This document shows positions 1 through 10,415 of a DNA stretch of 58,883 nt, piece after piece (positions within the stretch are counted from its first letter, which is position 1; each line of letters begins with the position of its first letter). Source of the DNA: Gracilaria gracilis (taxonomy: Eukaryota; Rhodophyta; Florideophyceae; Gracilariales; Gracilariaceae); assembly GCA_030374805.1 (NCBI GenBank), contig JARGSG010000249.1, forward strand, positions 1 to 58,883. The letters run 5' to 3'. The notes beneath the pieces are model-generated. The model saw only the letters and a program-made list of their open reading frames with translations. It had not been told where the DNA came from and did not search any database. Made by a program: the position numbers and the translations under genes.

Positions 1-345
1 GGAGGCGGTGGAGGCGGTAGAGGCGGCGTGGCGGGGGGAGGCGGTGGCGCGGGGCGGTGGCGGCGAGGCAGAAGCGCCTGCAACATGTGCGGCACCAGCG
101 GCATGGTGCACGGCGGCGAGCGAGCGGCGAGCGAGCGAGCGAGCGCGCGGCGCCGACGAGAGCCGCGGAGCCGCTTGCTGCCGTCGCTCGCGCGCGCCGC
201 CGCAGTGCTCGATGCGTGTCCGCGAGCCGCGCGGCCGCTCTGCATCCGCCGCACAGCCACTGCGGCGCTGCATTTGAGTCGAGACAGAGAGCCGCGAGCG
301 CTCGCACGTGTGCGCGCTGTGCAGTGTGCAGCGCATGATGATGGA
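1..345. repeat. GC-rich low-complexity edge
   Basis: Dense GGC/GCG triplet runs (ggaggcggtgg-type, then gcgagcgagcg-type) keep several frames open on the plus strand, giving Ala/Arg-rich translations with no domain. I read it as low-complexity DNA, possibly poorly assembled at a contig edge, not as coding sequence. Confidence 0.6.
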
Positions 346-412
346 TGAGTGATTGCATTGCTTTTAAGGTAATTTGCTATCCTCACTTCTACCAGGGGTA
401 ACGTTCCTAACT

Positions 413-1383
413 TTAGATTGCAGCTCGCTTCTTGTTTTTGTCCACCAAAGAAACAAGTCCATCCTTGGCTTCTTTGGCCTTCTCCCTGTTATCTTCAACA
501 GCCTGACGGTGCTTCGCCGCATTCCTGCGTTTCTCACGGCTGTTCTTTGCCGCCTCGCCCGCTTTCCTCGCTGCCTCCTTGCGACCCTTTCTCAGCGTCT
601 CAACGTTTGCCCTTAACCCATTACATTCCGCGCATGCCTTGCCGCTTTATCTGCTTCATTCTGCTTCTCTTCAAGCTCTTTCTCCACTTTCCTTGCTTCA
701 TTCTCCGCAACCAGCACTTCACTCTTCAGCACCGCAACCTCCCGACTCGCTCTGTACACCTCAGCCGCATTTGGCTTGCAATGATTGCGAGCCGCCCGGA
801 TTCCAGGACAAAGTCCACAATGCTTTCAGCCTCTTTTCAATCTCTATGCTTTCTTCCAACCTCATATGCGCCCTGAGCGGTTCAATCGTCTTCAACACAT
901 CATTCATCGCAATAACGTCCGCCTCGATATCGGCAACTATTCTGTACGCTTCCATGCTCAGCAACATGGCTTCGTCATTCGAATTGTCCACTTCAACGTG
1001 TGCATTCAATGCGCCGTCAACTGTATCTAGAATGTACTCAAACTTCGTGCATGTTCCCGCGTCCGGGTAAGGTGACATCCAAATGGCTTCATATCACTCG
1101 GGATGGCGTCGTTATTAGTTGTATACAAGGAGCACGTGCTTCTCTTGCACATCTCATATCCGAAACAATCACATCGATAAGACGGCTTGCAATTTCCCAA
1201 CAAACACTGGTTGTTTCCCTCATGTTGCATGCAAAGCTTCTCGGATTCGACTTCCAAACACGGGCATGCGGTATCCGTCATTTCACATCCTGATGTTTCA
1301 ACGGCTTGTACGTTGACCAACTCAGTGCAGATGACTAGCGCAAAGATACAAAAAGCGAACATTGACTGTCTGGACTGAAGCAT
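413..1383 (-). pseudogene. Secreted cysteine-rich coiled-coil protein, frame broken by four apparent 1-nt deletions
   Basis: The minus strand starts at 1383 with a hydrophobic signal peptide (SMFAFCIFALVICTELVNVQA), then a Cys-rich domain of about 90 residues. A Glu/Lys/Ala-rich helical coiled-coil follows and ends in a basic tail (DKNKKRAAI) at a TAA at 413-415. The frame changes four times, near 1063, 830, 775 and 622. Each change falls in or beside a run of identical bases, and one added base would restore the heptad-rich reading. This resembles residual long-read error more than decay, though a real pseudogene is possible. The family looks like an algal secreted protein; I cannot name it and propose no function. 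It is the only host-type gene outside the large repeat. Confidence 0.6.
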
Positions 1384-1520
1384 TTTTCCTCAATGGTGGT
1401 CCTGAAGAACGAAGATTGCAGAGTTCGGAGAAGATTCTGAAATGCGAGTAGCAGCTCGATGATTGGGGTGCGGGGTGATGTTGAAGGAACACTGGGCAGC
1501 CCCGTGCGGGACTTCTGAGG

Positions 1521-1530
1521 CTTTTATAGC
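1521..1530 (-). promoter_or_regulatory. TATA box of the secreted coiled-coil gene
   Basis: The minus strand reads GCTATAAAAG about 140 bp upstream of the ATG at 1383, which would leave a 5' UTR of roughly 110 nt. The position and consensus fit a TATA element; no other promoter motif was identified. Confidence 0.45.
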
Positions 1531-1950
1531 GTCTGGCTGAAACACATGGACGACGATCCATCGGATCATTGCATATCAGGTTTCGAATTGAAGTGTCACA
1601 TGTTGAATAAGCCAGCGTTTGTTACATTGATGTGGGGTTCGCGGATTTGGAAAGCCCTGCGAGGCTCGAATAGCGCCCCGACAGGGGGCCATGAGTTGAA
1701 GGTATATACGAGTTTCAATTAGAATAGGTTCACCCATCTGTCCTCCCAGGAGCTTTCGAAGATAACGAGGGCCAAAAGGTTAGCGGCCTACCCATTGACG
1801 GATTGGAAGAGATGATCAGGGAGATGCGGGAAAACTGTGCAAATACTTGATTTTAATTAATTAATAAATCTCAAAGTCCACCTTTCTTGGAACCAGGCCA
1901 TATAGCCTAGCTAAGTTACAACGGTACAGTACAGGTAGCGTTAACCGTCG
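1531..1950. other. Unique intergenic DNA up to the repeat boundary
   Basis: No coding signal was seen. The stretch becomes AT-rich near 1850-1870 (ttaattaattaataaa) and ends at 1950, where the sequence shared with copy 2 begins. Confidence 0.5.
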
Positions 1951-2192
1951 TACCTGCAGTTGCGGTATGACAGTGAACGGGTGCAAACATTCATGAGTCA
2001 AAGATTTAAACGATTGGACTGATCCAATTGTCGTCTGAGGACTACAGGTCTGGATATGAGCAACGCAAAATCCGTCCGGTAATTTCCCTAGTCGAAAGCT
2101 GTTTCCCTATTTATCGGGTATCTATTTGACGTTTACGTTTGGAGCTGCAGCCTCTTTAGCTCTACTGAAAGAGAGATTGTTGTTATTGTTAC

Positions 2193-2263
2193 GTGAGGCG
2201 ACCATCATCATGACAGGTCACACGCAACTCGTTTGCTTGTCGCCGAGTCGTTGAGAGCTCACC
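2193..2263 (+). repeat. Left direct repeat flanking the NLR segment, copy 1
   Basis: GTGAGGCG, then TCACACGCAAC and TTTGCTTGTCGCCGAGTCG, also occur with about 80-85% identity at 8740-8811 in the same orientation. The pair brackets the NLR gene and the LINE remnant. Confidence 0.55.
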
Positions 2264-3444
2264 CTTTGGCACCGCTCGGAGGTTGGGGGACGAGTCAGGG
2301 AGTGTATGTGCAACTTGAAGCAAGAAGTAGAGACGACTACCTAGCGCTGACGGTGAACACCTCAATCTGTCTTGTAGCTCGTGGTCGGCGCTGCTTCACC
2401 CGAGCAACAGCAGCATTGCGATCGGATGCGAAAGCCTACCATTGGTACCAAAGGTACACGGCAAACGACGCAGAAACGGTGGCTGCGAGAGTGCAGCTCG
2501 GCGCTCCCACGCCCAGCACCAATCCTCGTCGCATGCGCCGCTAACACGCCATTGTCCATTGCGCGAGTCGTCACTTTCCAAGGAACGTTGTCACTTCCGT
2601 TGGCGCTCGACTGACGAGCAGGCGAGCCCCTGTCAGTGTGTGGCCACCAACGGCGAGCTGCAGGCGCGAGCTGCAGGCGTGTACGCTTCGGCGTCGATCG
2701 ATGGGAAAGCTATGTCGCTGCTTTCACTGCGCTCACGGTGTGGCCCGTGCGCGCGCGCTTTGTCGCTTATAGGAAAGCGCTATCGGGTGGGCTTATTGAG
2801 CAAGCGCACATGTTGACACCGTGGTGGCGTACGCGTCTTGATGAGGCAGGCGATCATCGAATCCTCCTTAGAACTTGCCCTGCCCCGCCCAAAGCACGGC
2901 ATGCCTATCGAATATCTCTTCACCAGAGCATACTGTCAGTATGTTCCCGATCAGCGCTTGTTTCACTTTGTCCTGCTCAACTTGCTCTCGCAGTTTTATC
3001 CTTGAGCACTTCAACGTCGATAGTTGTCTATATCACCATTAACCAAACGCCAAGATCTGATGGTTGTTTTGCTCCCAAAGTCAGGCGCAGTGTATTGCCG
3101 ACACTCTTTTGGCGCACGAAAAACTGCCCTTGTATTGGCTGCGCCGATGAACTATCCACGCGTGCATTCTTAACGAGACCGCGCTCTGTACGGTTGGAGT
3201 TGGCGGCAGCATGCAATTCGAGGCCCACACCCCCAGCTGGCTCTTCTCGCGACTGCGCCATCCCGAACATCATTCCAAGTCGACCCTGGTTCCCCGCACA
3301 TCAGCACTGAATTCACAGCCTATTCATCTGCCACCACGCTCGTTCCTTTTGTTCTCTTCGCTCAACACCGATCTTCGGAAACGCACTCATACACTCATGA
3401 CCCCATCGATTATGTAGCCAAGGCTACGAGCCCGTGATTCCTCC
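2264..3444 (+). other. Upstream region of the NLR gene, copy 1
   Basis: About 1.2 kb without a recognisable domain. One frame stays open for 224 codons (2636-3310), but the translation shows no family feature and other frames are open too, so I treat the stretch as promoter and 5' leader. Confidence 0.4.
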
Positions 3445-6400
3445 ATGTCACAAGACGCATCTTCCTCCCGGACACCACAGTTTCGCATCTTCCTCAGCCA
3501 TGCCGGGGGAGACAAGCAAACAATCGCCCGACCGTTGTATAAACTCCTCCGGGAGCACAACCTCTCGGTTTTCCTCGACGAAGAGTACTTCCGTCCTGGG
3601 GAACATTGCCCGGAGGTGATGGAACACGCTATGGAAACCGCGCCTGTGGCGTATTCATCATGAGCCCCGAGTTCGTGGGCAAGGAGTGGCCAATGCGTGA
3701 GCTTCTGGCGTTCGTCCGCCGTTACGACCTCGCCAAGGAGCAAAACGAGGTGCCGCCCTTGCTCATACCTATATTCTACCGTCTTTCGGACGCACGAGTG
3801 CTGTGATCCGGCCATATTCGATAAGTACAGCACCCTCTTCCTTCGACATGGTCTTTTCCGGCGTGCTTGTAACAACACTACATCGTTACCAAGTATCATG
3901 CATTCATTAGATACGGCTGCCAGTCTGTGGGCAATTCGGAACGACGTGGGGGCAACAAACTCAGAGCAGCCGGACATGGCCTCCACTCGAGAACGCTTGA
4001 TTCAAATCATTCTGAACAAGATCTTGGAACTCATGGGAATTGAGAGATCTGAACCGGAGAACCAACTCCATCCAATGATAGGAAATCAACTTTCACAGCA
4101 AGATGTGTACACTGCATGCAACATGGTGTCGCCAAACCCACCGAGATTAACGCTTAACTATGACTCACTTGACACATGCGAAGGAAGGCTACGGGCTGCG
4201 GTTTTGGGCAGAAGCGGGAGTCGAATTGTTGCTGTTGTGGCTACTGGAAAAGGTGGAGTTGGTAAAACGTGTGCGTTGCGGGGACTTGGTGAAGACAGTG
4301 AAATCAAGCGGGTGTTTGGTGGAGGAATTCTGTACATTGAGCTTGGAAAGGACGCTGCAATATGGAATGTAGTGGAAGGAATCGCGGAGATTGTTGATCG
4401 CACAGGAAGTTCAAAGTTGAGAAACGTGATTAAAACAGCCAAGAGTGTCAAAGAGGCATCGCGGGAGGCTTCGAAATGGATTGGTGAACGTGCGTGCCTG
4501 TTTCTCGTAGATGATATTTGGCACGTGAATGGTATAGACTCTGAGGTCTTGACAGATCTTGGGCTGATGGTGAAATCAAACAGTAGAATGGTTTACACAA
4601 CCAGAGACAAACATTTCCTGAAGCGGGCTAATGAAGTGATTGAGTTCGAAGAAAAGGAGCCACATGGGGAATTGTGGCGGGAAATGTTGATGAGACACGC
4701 AGGATTTAAGCAAAGCACCATTCTCGACGACGAGAACAATGTGGCGTTCGAGTATTTTCTGGAAATGTGCCAAGGACTTCCTCTTGGGTTCGGTATTATC
4801 GGCGGTTCAGTACTACTATATTCGTATGATTGCCCGAGGAGGCAAGACGCATGGTTAGAGTTCCACCTTGACGTTTTATCGAGTGAAATAGACTTGATGA
4901 AAACGGCGGCTGAGGTATATGGTGAACTGGGCATGATTGTGGATATATCGCTTCAAGTTCTTGAGAAGCGTAGCGGACACGAGAAGTTTTGGTATTGGTT
5001 TCGGGCTCTGAGTGTGCTTCAAAAGCAACAAGCTGTTCCTGCTGAGATGCTGCAGAAGCTGTGGAGCTTAGATACATTGCGAGAAACAAAACGTGTTGTG
5101 CAATCGCTTGCTGATGTTTCAGTTGTGCAGATGACAAGACGGCGCGGCTCAATATCTGTGAAACTGCATGACCTAATTCTCGATATCGCTGTTCGCCAAG
5201 CCGAGGAAGAGAAGGAAACAGAATCATGGTTTCAAACACTTGTACGTAACTACATGCCATGTGTTGAAGGGAAGGACAGAGATGAATCGCTGATGTGTGC
5301 CATGACTGCTCCAGATTCTACGTTGGGCTGTGCGTGGTGGAAGGCTGAAAATGATGGGTACATATACAATAATGTATGCAGGCTACTTCAAAAGGGTGGG
5401 TATGTTGAGCAGCTACTATGGCTGTTGTCACAGCCGCAGTGGATTGTGAAGCGAGTGTTGGAAGACGGGGTTGTGAGTGTGGAAGAAGACTTGAATCATG
5501 GCAGAGCAGTATGCAATGGCGACGCTTCGCAACAGGCAAATCACGAAAAGCATCTGGAAATGATAGGTCGGGCTGCAAGGTTGAGCGCGTTATTTGTGAA
5601 CAACAACCCGCGTGCGGAGGAGGCATTGTTTCAGCTGCACGGGCGGTTGCAGTGGCACGCGACGCAGAGCGAGTTGACGAGGGAAATGGTGCAGCGGATG
5701 GAAAGGTGTGCGCCGAAGCCATGGCTTAAGGCGTCTGGTGGGCTCTTGCAACAGGCAGGGGCTGGGGCTCAAGTTGTGAACGTGTCGGGTAGAGTGTTGT
5801 GCATACGTGAGGAGCCTGATGCGATCTGGATTTTGTCGGAAGACAAGCATGCACATGTGGGAAGGTATGAGAAGCGGAACGAATACTACAAAGAAGAGGA
5901 GCTTGAGATGGCGGGATGGTCACCAATTGAATGTTCTTCGTTTTTACGCGACCAACGCAGAGTTGTGACAGCACACGATGACGGACGCATTGGCGTATGG
6001 AACAGAGAAACAGGAGCTTGCGAGAAAACTGTTGCCCACAATTGTGTGACTCACAGACGATATGTTGAGTTTGTCGTCGATGGGACTCGGTTTGCGTGTG
6101 AGACCAGGGATCACAATGTTCAATTGTGGGAGACACTAAGCAGCGAACCCGAGCGGCAGACACTCGAAGGTCACACGCGGTGGGTGAACTGCGTGGCAGT
6201 GAGCCCCGACGGCACTCGCATCGTGTCAGGCGGGGATGAATTTGACCAGACGGTGCGTATGTGGAACGCAGACACTGGCAACGCTGTGGGGCAGCCGCTG
6301 CGAGGTCACACAGATTTGGTGAGGTGCGTGGCAGTGAGCGCCGATGGCACTCACATCGTGTCAGGTGGAGACAAAGATGACAAGACGGTGCGTGTGTGGG

Positions 6401-7428
6401 AAGCAGACACTGGCAAGGCTGTGGGGCAGCCACTCCAAGGTCACACAGGATGGGTGAACTGCGTGGCAGTGAGCGCCGACGGCACTCGCATCGTGTCAGG
6501 TGGAGATGAAGATGACAAGACAGTGCGTGTGTGGGACGCACACACTGGAAACGCTGTGGGGCAGCCGCTCCGAGGTCACACACGTGAGGTGAACTGCGTG
6601 GCGGCGAGCGCCGACGGCACTCGCATCGTGTCAGGCTCAGATGATATGACGGTGCGTGTATGGGACGCACACACTGGCAACGCTGTGGGGCAGCCGCTCC
6701 GAGGTCACACATATACGGTGAGGTGCGTGGCAGTGAGCGCCGATGGCACTCGCGTCGTGTCGGGCTCAGATGACAGCACGGTGCGTGTGTGGGACGCAGA
6801 CACTGGCACCGCCGTGGGGCAGCCACTCGAAGGTCACACGCGGTGGGTGAGCTGCGTGGCAGTGAGCGCTGACGGCACTAGCATCGTGTCAGGCTCAGAT
6901 GACGAGACGGTACGTGTGTGGGACGCAGACACTGGCAACGCTGTGGGGCAGCCTCTCGAAGGTCACACCGGGTGGTCGGAGTGCGTTGCAGTGAGCGGTG
7001 ACGGCACTCGCATCGTGTCAGGCGGATTTGACAGGACGGTGCGTGTGTGGGAAGCAGACACTGGCAAGGCTGTGGGGCAGCCGCTCCAAGGACACACAGG
7101 GAAGGTGAGGTGCGTGGCAGTGAGCGCGGACGGCACTCGCATCCTGTCGGATGACGGAGGAATGCGACGGCTATGGGCATGGAACGGAGGGGTCTACAAG
7201 TGTGTGCTCACATCACGTGATTCTACGTGGGGGCGCATTACCAACGCGCTAGAGCTGACGTGGTCCGCGCACGCTTGGATGCCGACAATGGAGCGAGAGG
7301 TGTTCGACTTCGCCGCGGATGGCTCTGAAATTGTGCTGGGTACCGCTGAAGAAGCTGTGGACAACATCGGCGGGGGTGATGTGTACTTCACGAATAGGTT
7401 TAGATCGTTCTGCCGAATTATGCGGTGA
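3445..7428 (+). pseudogene. NLR-like receptor TIR/NB-ARC/WD40, copy 1, TIR broken by two indels
   Basis: Same gene as copy 2 at 39559-43677, where the domains are described. Here a G is missing near 3647-3649 and an extra G is present near 3788. The roughly 47 codons between them are out of frame and meet a TGA at 3661, just after the putative catalytic Glu of the TIR. The second indel restores the frame, so NB-ARC and WD40 are uninterrupted from 3697 to the TGA at 7426-7428. If the indels are sequencing errors the protein is 1327 aa; if real, only a TIR-less product could be made from a later start. The array has one WD40 repeat fewer than copy 2. Confidence 0.85.
6163..7170 (+). repeat. In-frame tandem WD40 repeat array, copy 1 (7 close repeats plus 1 degenerate)
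   Basis: Units of 43 or 45 codons begin at each L(E/Q/R)GHT motif and end TAVGQP or NAVGQP. Framework residues are almost identical between units. Variation concentrates on the two residues after GHT (RW, DL, GW, RE, YT, GK), the residue before the conserved Cys, and the GGDEFDQ or GSDDM segment. Relative to copy 2, the first two repeats are merged into one, an exact 135-bp loss between near-identical units. Confidence 0.9.
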
Positions 7429-7783
7429 CGACGGCTCGCAGGTGCATGCAGGAAGTATCTACCGAGACGCGATGCGCACCTGAGAAGGTGGACGGAACGC
7501 TGCTCTGCTGCCGCCATCGTGCGCTGCCACTGCGCACACGCCAGCATGACTCACGCGCGCTACTCAACTCAGGGACGGCGTTTGGTCTCTTGGACCGTTT
7601 CGTACCAATCTCCAACACGTCTCATGCTCCTACTTCTCCCACTGGATCGGCAGGTTTCTGAAGCGCGTACAGAATCGCACGGCCGATTGCGGACTACCGG
7701 CTTTCTTACATTGTTTACATTGTCTACAACTTCTTCTTTATTACGGTCAGCCGCCCCCGATTACAAGGCGGCAGTAGATCTAT
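7429..7783 (+). other. 3' region of the NLR gene, copy 1
   Basis: No coding signal. It contains tttcttacattgtttacatt-type AT-rich sequence and ends at the LINE remnant, which is transcribed toward the NLR gene. Confidence 0.4.
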
Positions 7784-8565
7784 CTAGAGATAGTTCTCTC
7801 TTCTAAAGAAGGCCAAAAACCGTTCTGGCCACTGCCTCATCATCTCTATCAACGATTTATCTTTTCTCTCTTTAGCTGTTGGTAGAACAGCACGTCGAGC
7901 CGCATCTGTTAGCGCACATCGAAACAGGACGTGATCGACGTCTTTCTTCACCGCTGTCCCACATTCACAACGCGTTACCTTTTCATTAAGGTATGAACTG
8001 ACAGGATGCAGCGTTGGCACATGCGTGGTTGCAAAGTGAGCCAACATGACCTCCGATTTTCGTACATTCTCGTCTTTTCCCGTGTCGTCCAAAGCGAACA
8101 CCAACGTACTTCTAACTTTCTGCTTTAGCTGAGCTTTCACGTCGTCGAAGTCCACAGGAATCTCCATTTGACGCGCTAGTGGAATTTTAACCCAGATTGT
8201 GCAAGCTTGTCTACACGTTTATTCTACAATGGCTCGGCGTCCACACGACATAGACGTTGCATTTTGCGCTCAGTTTCTCAAGCAATTTTGCTATGCGCTG
8301 CACAATAATGCTCTGCTGCCGGAGGTTTCCTTGGAGCGCATCCACTAACGACAAGGAGTCTGTCACAATCCGTATAGTTTTGTTGGCCTCATGCTCCACA
8401 ACCTCAAGCGCCGCCAGCATTGCTCGCAGCTCGGCAGTGAAGGAGCAGATGTTTATGCCTGCAGCGACAAAAATCTTGTGGCGCAGCGTTATTTCCAATT
8501 CGGTAGATCTCGTATGCGCCCGCCCCAACCTTTCCCGGTTTCATTCGGAGGAACTCGAGACAATG
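7784..8565 (-). pseudogene. LINE-like pol remnant: RNase H plus C-terminal Cys/His motif, copy 1
   Basis: Reading the minus strand, an RNase H fold begins KPGKVGAGAYEI, continues in another frame with SFTAELRAMLAALEVV and RIVTDSLSLVDAL, then VVWTPSHCRI near the end of the fold. After another frame change comes RCECGTAVKKDVDHVLFRC, the C-x-C...H...C motif often found at the end of non-LTR retrotransposon pol proteins. At least two frame changes and stops separate the pieces, and copy 2 has the same lesions, so this is genuine decay. No endonuclease or reverse transcriptase domain is present; this is a 5'-truncated remnant. Confidence 0.75.
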
Positions 8566-9110
8566 ACCATCTGAGTCGTGCAATTTATTGCCTATTGTCT
8601 ACAATGTTTCCAAGCTGACAGTCTACGCTACGGTGGCGATGATGCAGATGTGCTGTGTGCACGAATTGCCGCTCTCTCCAAGAGGCGCGTTGTGTGTCTC
8701 TCGCAGGCGGTACGGTTGGTAGCGCTTCTGCGGCCGTGTGTGAGGCGTCGGCCCAGCGCGCTGATGGTTCACACACAACTTCTTTGCTTGTTGCCGAGTC
8801 GTTGAGATCACGCTCGCACGGCCTCACTGCGGTGCGCCGCCGCACCGTGGCGCGCTCGCGCTCTGCATCGTTCCAAGCGTGAGTGCACTAGGCGGTGCTG
8901 TACAAGGGCGCAGGTGCGGGGGGGATGATGTGGGTGGGGCGGAGGTTGGGGACGAGTGGGAGTGGATGTTGGCACTTTGCCAGGAATACATAAGATAGTG
9001 ACGACGCCCGGGCGCTAACTGCGCCATTCACCAGCGGTGGCGATGGGTGCAAATCTGGCGGCAGTGCCGCGCCGCCACTTCACCACTTAAGCAATTTGAC
9101 AGGAACCAAC
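8566..9110. other. Spacer between the LINE remnant and piggyBac, copy 1
   Basis: No gene was recognised. It holds the right direct repeat at 8740-8811 and, near 8937-8960, a ggcggaggttggggacgagt motif also found near 2278-2296, so similarity to the left flank resumes after an extra segment of about 120 bp. Confidence 0.4.
8740..8811 (+). repeat. Right direct repeat flanking the NLR segment, copy 1
   Basis: Partner of 2193-2263, sharing GTGAGGCG, TCACAC and TTTGCTTGTTGCCGAGTCG. Confidence 0.55.
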
Positions 9111-9114
9111 TTAA

Positions 9115-9127
9115 CCCTTTCAACACT
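9115..9127 (+). repeat. piggyBac left TIR, copy 1
   Basis: CCCTTTCAACACT next to TTAA; a perfect inverse match to 14357-14369. Confidence 0.92.
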
Positions 9128-10415
9128 AAAAAGTTATGTCTGTTGAAATAGACATAACTTCTACATCTGATTGGGCTTTAGCGTAAAGCCTTGGCCGTTA
9201 GCCCGCCATGTGTCTCTTTCGCTTATGTATTGCTCAGTAGACATAAGAAAGTACACCTTATTGGCTGAATTCAAAATATCTGCAGATGACAACCAATGAC
9301 GACTTTCATAATGAACCAGCTATATCTCGTTCGGCAGCATGATTTCTACCGCACCGCATAGTGTGCCTAGTGTCTATTTGACAACTGACCTCATATGAGG
9401 TCAGAATATAACACTTTATAAAAATTGATGTAAACCAGTTCAGAGTCTCTAAAGCATCTCTCTAGAACCGCATTCGGCATCACATTCATGGCAAAGTAGA
9501 ACATCTAGTACAAAGAACGACGCTAAGTAGTAATTTGGGAAAAGATATATGTGCTACATTAGAAAATTTAATCAAATTTTAACTTCTTCAACGAAAAGAA
9601 GTTTTTTTATCCTTCTTCCTAAAGTAAACCAGAAAATTTTGACAACATATATTCAATTTGTTTTAAATTGCTCTCATAATAAAGGGTTTTAAGAGCCTCG
9701 TATAATTTACAATAGTTTTTCCACAACTTTCAAATGCCGGACTTCTCAAATTTAATGGAAATTTTATCTTGAAAGCTATGGACCTCATTTTCGCAGACTT
9801 GTGAAACTACCACGTTACAAAACTGTTTTTGAGGCTCTTTTAGGTGCAATGATGCGAACTGAAACAAAAACACACCTGAGAATGGTACCACTTTACGACT
9901 TCATGTGACTCAATGTACTATAAAGATTGAATTTTCTCTGCGTAGGCCAGTATGTTAAATGTGTTTAAAAGCAGTCAAAATGCTTATATATCTCTTGTAC
10001 GCATACGTTTGGCTCATATAATATTAAAAAGTGCGTTATCTCAATACTAGCTGATCGCCAAGAACTATAGCAACAAAAACATTATGTACTTTTGAAGCAT
10101 TATAAGCAGTTTTCAAGTTATATGTAGAATTTTTGGGCGTTTAAACCTAAATAGTAATTCTACATGCAATCAGATGACTACTAAAGCACTTATTGCTTGG
10201 AATTGGTTCGCTTCAAATGGTTATTTGGGGTTATGAAACTAGTTTGATTGCATAATTGTAGTTGTTTTCTAATGAATCGCTGAATTATGTGCAAAGCTTT
10301 ATCCAATTTTTTACATTTCTCTCACTATCTGTGCTGACCTCATATGAGGTCATTTTGACCTCATATGAGGTCAACGCGCTGGTCCGATAGACACTAGACG
10401 TCATGTAGGGTTCGT
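9128..10415. other. AT-rich left non-coding part of piggyBac, with TGACCTCATATGAGGTCA palindromes
   Basis: About 1.3 kb upstream of the transposase, AT-rich and without open frames. The perfect 18-bp palindrome TGACCTCATATGAGGTCA occurs three times: near 9387, 10333 and 10356. The last two are a close pair about 60-80 bp before the first ATG. They may be transposase or repressor sites; that is inference. Confidence 0.7.

Noticed and set aside
2636..3310. 224-codon frame upstream of the NLR gene, conserved in both copies
   Set aside because: Conservation only reflects the recent duplication; composition and competing frames give no coding support.
5726..6826. 366-codon minus-strand frame with a Cys/His-rich repeat
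   Set aside because: It is the antisense of the WD40 array; its repeats mirror the 129-135-bp units, and it expands to 411 codons in copy 2 for that reason.
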